Below, in pieces: positions 61,059 through 64,000 of a stretch of DNA of 64,000 bases; the stretch's first letter is position 1, and each line of letters opens with the position of its first letter. A program made the position numbers and the translations under genes. This stretch comes from Paenibacillus aurantius (GTDB taxonomy: Bacteria; Bacillota; Bacilli; Paenibacillales; NBRC-103111): assembly GCF_032268605.1 (NCBI RefSeq), contig NZ_CP130318.1:3568001-3632000 (forward strand). The letters are read 5' to 3'. The notes under the pieces were generated by a model, which was given only the letters and a program-made list of their open reading frames with translations, ran no database searches and was not told where the DNA came from.

Positions 61059-61493
61059 ATGAAGAAACTATTGATCGTGTTCATGTCCTGTATGGTGTTC
61101 TTCGCTATGGCGGCTCCCGTCAGCGTAGATGCCGCGAAAGGCCGCAGCGGCGGGTACTCGTCCAGCAAGAAGAGCTACACCCCGACGGCTCCTTCGAACG
61201 GCGTGAACAAGAGCCAAACCGGGACTACGTCCAAATCGGATTCCACCAGCACCAGCAGCTCCACGGCAGCCAAAAAGCCCGGTTTGTTCGGAGGCGGCAG
61301 CTTCCTTAAAGGACTGGCCCTCGGTGGTCTGGCCGGTTTGATGTTCGGCGGTCTATTCGGCAATATGGGCTTCCTGGGCAACATTCTAGGGTTCATGCTT
61401 AACATGTTTGCGCTTGTGGCCCTGTTCGTACTGATCAAGTCGGTCATCAGCTACTTTGTGAATCGCCGTAAAGTTAACCATAAGAGGTACTAA
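61059..61493 (+). CDS. Exported Ser/Gly-rich membrane protein, unknown
   Basis: 144 residues. A signal peptide (MKKLLIVFMSCMVFF to SVDAA), a Ser/Thr/Lys-rich linker, a Gly/Leu/Phe-rich hydrophobic region (about 82-125) and a basic C-terminus. The glycine-rich segment resembles Tim44-like or mitochondrial import inner-membrane-like bacterial proteins, but this is weak. GGGAGG precedes ATG 61059. It is 2 nt ahead of the DUF2653 gene, so they form an operon. Confidence 0.75.
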   Translation: MKKLLIVFMSCMVFFAMAAPVSVDAAKGRSGGYSSSKKSYTPTAPSNGVNKSQTGTTSKSDSTSTSSSTAAKKPGLFGGGSFLKGLALGGLAGLMFGGLFGNMGFLGNILGFMLNMFALVALFVLIKSVISYFVNRRKVNHKRY

Positions 61494-61495
61494 GA

Positions 61496-61774
61496 ATGAG
61501 AATTTCCGAGCAGGAAATCATGAACGCCATCTGCTTGAATATAGCCGAACGTAAACAGATTCGGCCGACGGATGTGGAAGTCCAGCTTCTCTGGGATGAA
61601 GAGCTGGGTTACTCGGCGGAGGTGACCGTGCAAGGCCGGACCCAATTCCTCATTGAAGCGAACATGCTGGAAGCCATTGAGCGCTACATGCTGACGGAAT
61701 ACAACCAGCGTGTCTTCCGCAGCCAGATCGAGCTGGACATCGATGAGAAAATGTTCGCGGAGATCCGGATTTAA
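61496..61774 (+). CDS. DUF2653 (YxcD-like) family protein
   Basis: 92 residues, small and acidic; EVQLLWDEELGYSAEV matches the DUF2653 pattern of B. subtilis YxcD. Function is unknown. Translation likely depends on the upstream gene, whose stop lies 2 nt before the ATG. A strong palindromic terminator follows. Confidence 0.78.
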   Translation: MRISEQEIMNAICLNIAERKQIRPTDVEVQLLWDEELGYSAEVTVQGRTQFLIEANMLEAIERYMLTEYNQRVFRSQIELDIDEKMFAEIRI

Positions 61775-61831
61775 CCCGGCTATCAGGGTTCTGCTGCAAC
61801 GGGTAGATGGCAGTCCTGCCTAAAGCGGGAA

Positions 61832-61879
61832 CAAGCAAACCAAAAAGAGGAGCCGCGGCTCCTCTTTTTGGTTTGCTTG
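61832..61879. terminator. Perfect 48-bp palindrome, bidirectional terminator
   Basis: Arms of 24 bp starting CAAGCAAACCAAAAAGAGGA are perfectly complementary with no spacer. Each strand reads a GC-rich stem followed by TTTTTGG. It lies between convergent genes. Confidence 0.85.
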
Positions 61880-61902
61880 GAAGTGGGAAGCGGAAGCTAT
61901 CC

Positions 61903-62130
61903 TCAGCTGTAAAGATCCGAGGCGTCGTCGTAATCATACCGGAAGCCGTCTTCGGCATCTTCCGGAAACGCGGCCGTATCCACCCGCATCGAGGCGGCCG
62001 GGTTCTGCTTTCCCTGCAGCTTATCGAGCACCTCGCGGTAAATCCCGATTTCCTGGTAGTCGCCCGAATGGGCAATGACCGTGTTCAATGCCATTTCCAA
62101 TACGGCCTTATCCTGATCGGTCCATTCCAT
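61903..62130 (-). CDS. Small conserved-looking hypothetical protein
   Basis: 75 residues starting MEWTDQDKAVLEMALNTVIA. The N-terminal half is helical and the C-terminus is acidic (DDASDLYS). GGAGG lies 9 nt before ATG 62130, better than any upstream start in the longer open frame. It sits 70 nt beyond selO. No family is recognised. Confidence 0.65.
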   Translation of the reverse strand: MEWTDQDKAVLEMALNTVIAHSGDYQEIGIYREVLDKLQGKQNPAASMRVDTAAFPEDAEDGFRYDYDDASDLYS

Positions 62131-62200
62131 CCTTACTCGCCTCCTGCCCTTTTGAAGCTTAGGATGCCCCATCTTGGCTTCCTCTATTTGGAGCTGAACC

Positions 62201-63676
62201 TCAAGTTCCGCAATAGGTCCGGTAAGGCCGCGCCGATTCGGGAGGCAGAAGGGTATATTCCTCCTGCTCGGGGCATGAGGCGTAAGGATCCGCAAGTACG
62301 GCAACCAGCTTGTGCACCAGCTCCAGCTCTCCATGCTCCGACGCTGCCTCAAGCGCCTCCTCCACCCGGTGATTGCGAGGGATTACCGCCGGGTTACGGG
62401 TCCGCATGAGCTCCTCGGAGGCTGCCCTTGATTCCGGCTGCCGCTGCCTTCTCGCCTCCCATTGGTCCAGCCATTCCATGAAGCCGGAGGTCCCGTTCAT
62501 GGGAATATCCTCCATCTTCCCGTTGGTGAGCGAGCGGAAGGTGTTCGTGAAGTCCGCCCGGAAATCCTTCATCATCGCAAGCAGGCTATCCGCGAGAGCA
62601 CGGTCCTCCGGCTCCTCTGTAAACAGCCCGAGCTTCCCTCTCATTCCCTCAAGCCAGTGACGGTTAAACTCTTCCGTAAACAGGGCTACCGCCTCCTCCG
62701 CGAGCTCCACAGCCCTATCTTCGTCTTCGTGCAGGAGAGGCAGCATCGCTTCGGCCAGCCGGGCCAGATTCCATGCCCCAATATAAGGCTGGTTGCCATA
62801 GGCATAGCGGCCTTGGCGATCGATGGAGCTGAACACCGTTGCCGGGTCATAGGCATCCATAAAAGCACAAGGCCCATAGTCGATCGTTTCTCCGCTAATC
62901 GCCATGTTATCCGTGTTCATCACGCCGTGAATGAAACCGACGAGCTGCCACTTGGCGATCAACGAAGCCTGCCTTTTAACGACTCCTTGCAGCAAAGCCA
63001 AATAGCGGTTGCCTTCCTCTTCCGCCTCCGGATAATGCCTCCGGATGGTGTAATCGGCCAACGCGCGCAGGTCGCTCGCCGTGCCCCATTTCGCCGCATA
63101 TTGAAACGTTCCGACCCGCAGATGACTGGCGGCTACCCGTGTCAGGATGGCCCCCGGCAGCTCGATTTCTCTTTGGATGGGCTGACCGGTAGAGACCACT
63201 GCCAGGCTTCGGGTCGTCGGGATGCCTAGTCCATGCATGGCTTCACTTATGATGTACTCACGAAGCATAGGGCCGAGGGCGGCCCGCCCGTCGCCTCCGC
63301 GGGAATAAGGAGTACGGCCGGAGCCTTTTAGCTGGATATCCACCCGTTGTCCGGTTGGGGTAATCTGCTCGCCTAGCAGAAGAGCTCTTCCGTCGCCGAG
63401 CATCGTAAAATAGCCGAACTGGTGCCCCGCATAGGCTTGAGCCAGAGCCTGGGCTCCTTCCGGGAGCCGGTTGCCCGCCAGAACAGCAACCCCTTCCTCC
63501 TCGGTAAGCGCCTTTTCATCCAGACCCAGTTCCGCCGCCAGCGGGCCGTTTAGTATGGTAATCTTGGGGGCCCGTACGGGAGTCGGACGGGTAAAGGTAT
63601 AGAAAGCATCCGGCAGGTCTGCATAACTGGATTCCATATTCCAACCTGTCTTTGGGGTAGGGTTATTCTCCGTCAT
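62201..63676 (-). CDS. selO: SelO-type protein adenylyltransferase (YdiU)
   Basis: 491 residues. The pseudokinase core shows [17 protein letters not shown] (nucleotide-binding Lys and Arg residues) and [13 protein letters not shown] with DYGPCAFMD, which carry the metal-binding Asn and Asp. SelO transfers AMP from ATP to Ser, Thr or Tyr of target proteins, linked to redox stress. The bacterial form ends without the selenocysteine motif, although a Cys lies near the C-terminus (YRTYCGT). Confidence 0.93.
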   Translation of the reverse strand: MTENNPTPKTGWNMESSYADLPDAFYTFTRPTPVRAPKITILNGPLAAELGLDEKALTEEEGVAVLAGNRLPEGAQALAQAYAGHQFGYFTMLGDGRALLLGEQITPTGQRVDIQLKGSGRTPYSRGGDGRAALGPMLREYIISEAMHGLGIPTTRSLAVVSTGQPIQREIELPGAILTRVAASHLRVGTFQYAAKWGTASDLRALADYTIRRHYPEAEEEGNRYLALLQGVVKRQASLIAKWQLVGFIHGVMNTDNMAISGETIDYGPCAFMDAYDPATVFSSIDRQGRYAYGNQPYIGAWNLARLAEAMLPLLHEDEDRAVELAEEAVALFTEEFNRHWLEGMRGKLGLFTEEPEDRALADSLLAMMKDFRADFTNTFRSLTNGKMEDIPMNGTSGFMEWLDQWEARRQRQPESRAASEELMRTRNPAVIPRNHRVEEALEAASEHGELELVHKLVAVLADPYASCPEQEEYTLLPPESARPYRTYCGT

Positions 63677-63755
63677 TTTACTCTCCTTTTGGTCCTCAGG
63701 TAAGCCGGTCTAACCCAGCCTTTCCCTTTATCTTACCCCAATCTGAATCAACGGA

Positions 63756-63790
63756 CAAAAAAAAGACCTCATCCTAGGCCATGAGGTCCT
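63756..63790 (-). terminator. Intrinsic terminator after the SigJ-like gene
   Basis: The stem ATGAGGTCCT with AGACCTCAT and an 8-nt loop is followed on the minus strand by eight T. Confidence 0.88.
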
Positions 63791-63827
63791 TTCCTCTTCT
63801 TTGGGGGACGGTTCTTTAGAAGATCCC

Positions 63828-64000
63828 TTACTTAGCTTGCTTAAGGTGCTGCAGCTTCTCGGGATTGGCAACGGCATAGATCCGGTCGATCTGTCCGTTC
63901 CGGTAAGCGAAGGAATACACAAATTGCCCTCCGTCCGCGAGATCAATTCGAAGTCCAGGGGAACCGTTCACGGTTACGTAATCAAGCGTATAGTGTCCTG
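63828..64000 (-). CDS. SigJ-type ECF sigma factor, C-terminal end only
   Basis: The last 57 codons are visible; the rest lies beyond the right edge. The segment VNGSPGLRIDLADG and YRNGQIDRIYAVANPEKL matches the SnoaL-like C-terminal domain of SigJ-family sigma factors, which carry this domain instead of a classical anti-sigma partner. Only the tail can be judged here. Confidence 0.7.
   Translation of the reverse strand, partial: GHYTLDYVTVNGSPGLRIDLADGGQFVYSFAYRNGQIDRIYAVANPEKLQHLKQAK

Noticed and set aside
1-64000. CRISPR array, rRNA or tRNA genes
   Set aside because: I saw no regularly spaced repeats, no rRNA segments and no tRNA-like cloverleaf ending in a CCA context in the intergenic regions.

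Overview
The window looks like chromosome from a GC-rich, spore-forming Firmicute of the Paenibacillaceae (Paenibacillus-like). Supporting signs are Shine-Dalgarno sequences of AGGAGG type, a Bacillus-like gene order (spoVK-hflX-ynbB-glnR-glnA, lexA/yneA, hfq/miaA, cotE/mutS/mutL), spore genes (tlp, spoVK, cotE) and GlnR- and LexA-type operators. I saw no rRNA, tRNA or CRISPR array. Most genes lie on the minus strand.

Layout. 1-8643: mrfB (cut by the left edge) and mrfA (DNA repair), a lrgA/lrgB-like pair, a MurA-type enzyme with Asp in place of the catalytic Cys, an AlkA-type glycosylase, the spore protein tlp and rnz. 8812-13960: metH and, divergent from it, mtnD (methionine synthesis and salvage), then a HAD phosphatase. 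14006-16013: SOS locus ynzC / yneA / lexA with five LexA boxes between the divergent yneA and lexA. 16142-20561: glnA, glnR with two GlnR operators flanking the promoter, ynbB and hflX.

20662-24416 is the most interesting part. The sporulation gene spoVK is split in two by a 2,780-bp element bounded by an 8-bp direct repeat. The element carries a large serine recombinase, a small upstream ORF, a YdjO-like zinc protein and a cold-shock protein. Deleting the element between the repeats rejoins spoVK exactly in frame as a 324-residue protein. This is the architecture of skin-type intervening elements that are excised in the mother cell during sporulation, here in spoVK.

24584-32784: acetyltransferase, DUF218 protein, esterase, lipoprotein cyclophilin, PBP1A, hfq, miaA, an RsmJ-like methyltransferase and a small unknown gene. 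32926-39912: mutL, mutS, an amidoligase-like protein and cotE with a sigma-E-like promoter. 40042-48686: FUSC-type membrane protein, two stand-alone receivers, a DUF2294 protein, a NitT/TauT-type ABC importer, an M32 carboxypeptidase, a HesB-like protein and a beta-carbonic anhydrase. 48811-60934: two complete two-component systems flank a MacAB-like export cassette (duplicated HlyD adaptor, ATPase, FtsX-type permease) and a large repeat-rich secreted protein. 61059-64000: small membrane and hypothetical genes, SelO, and the 3' end of a SigJ-like sigma factor cut by the right edge.
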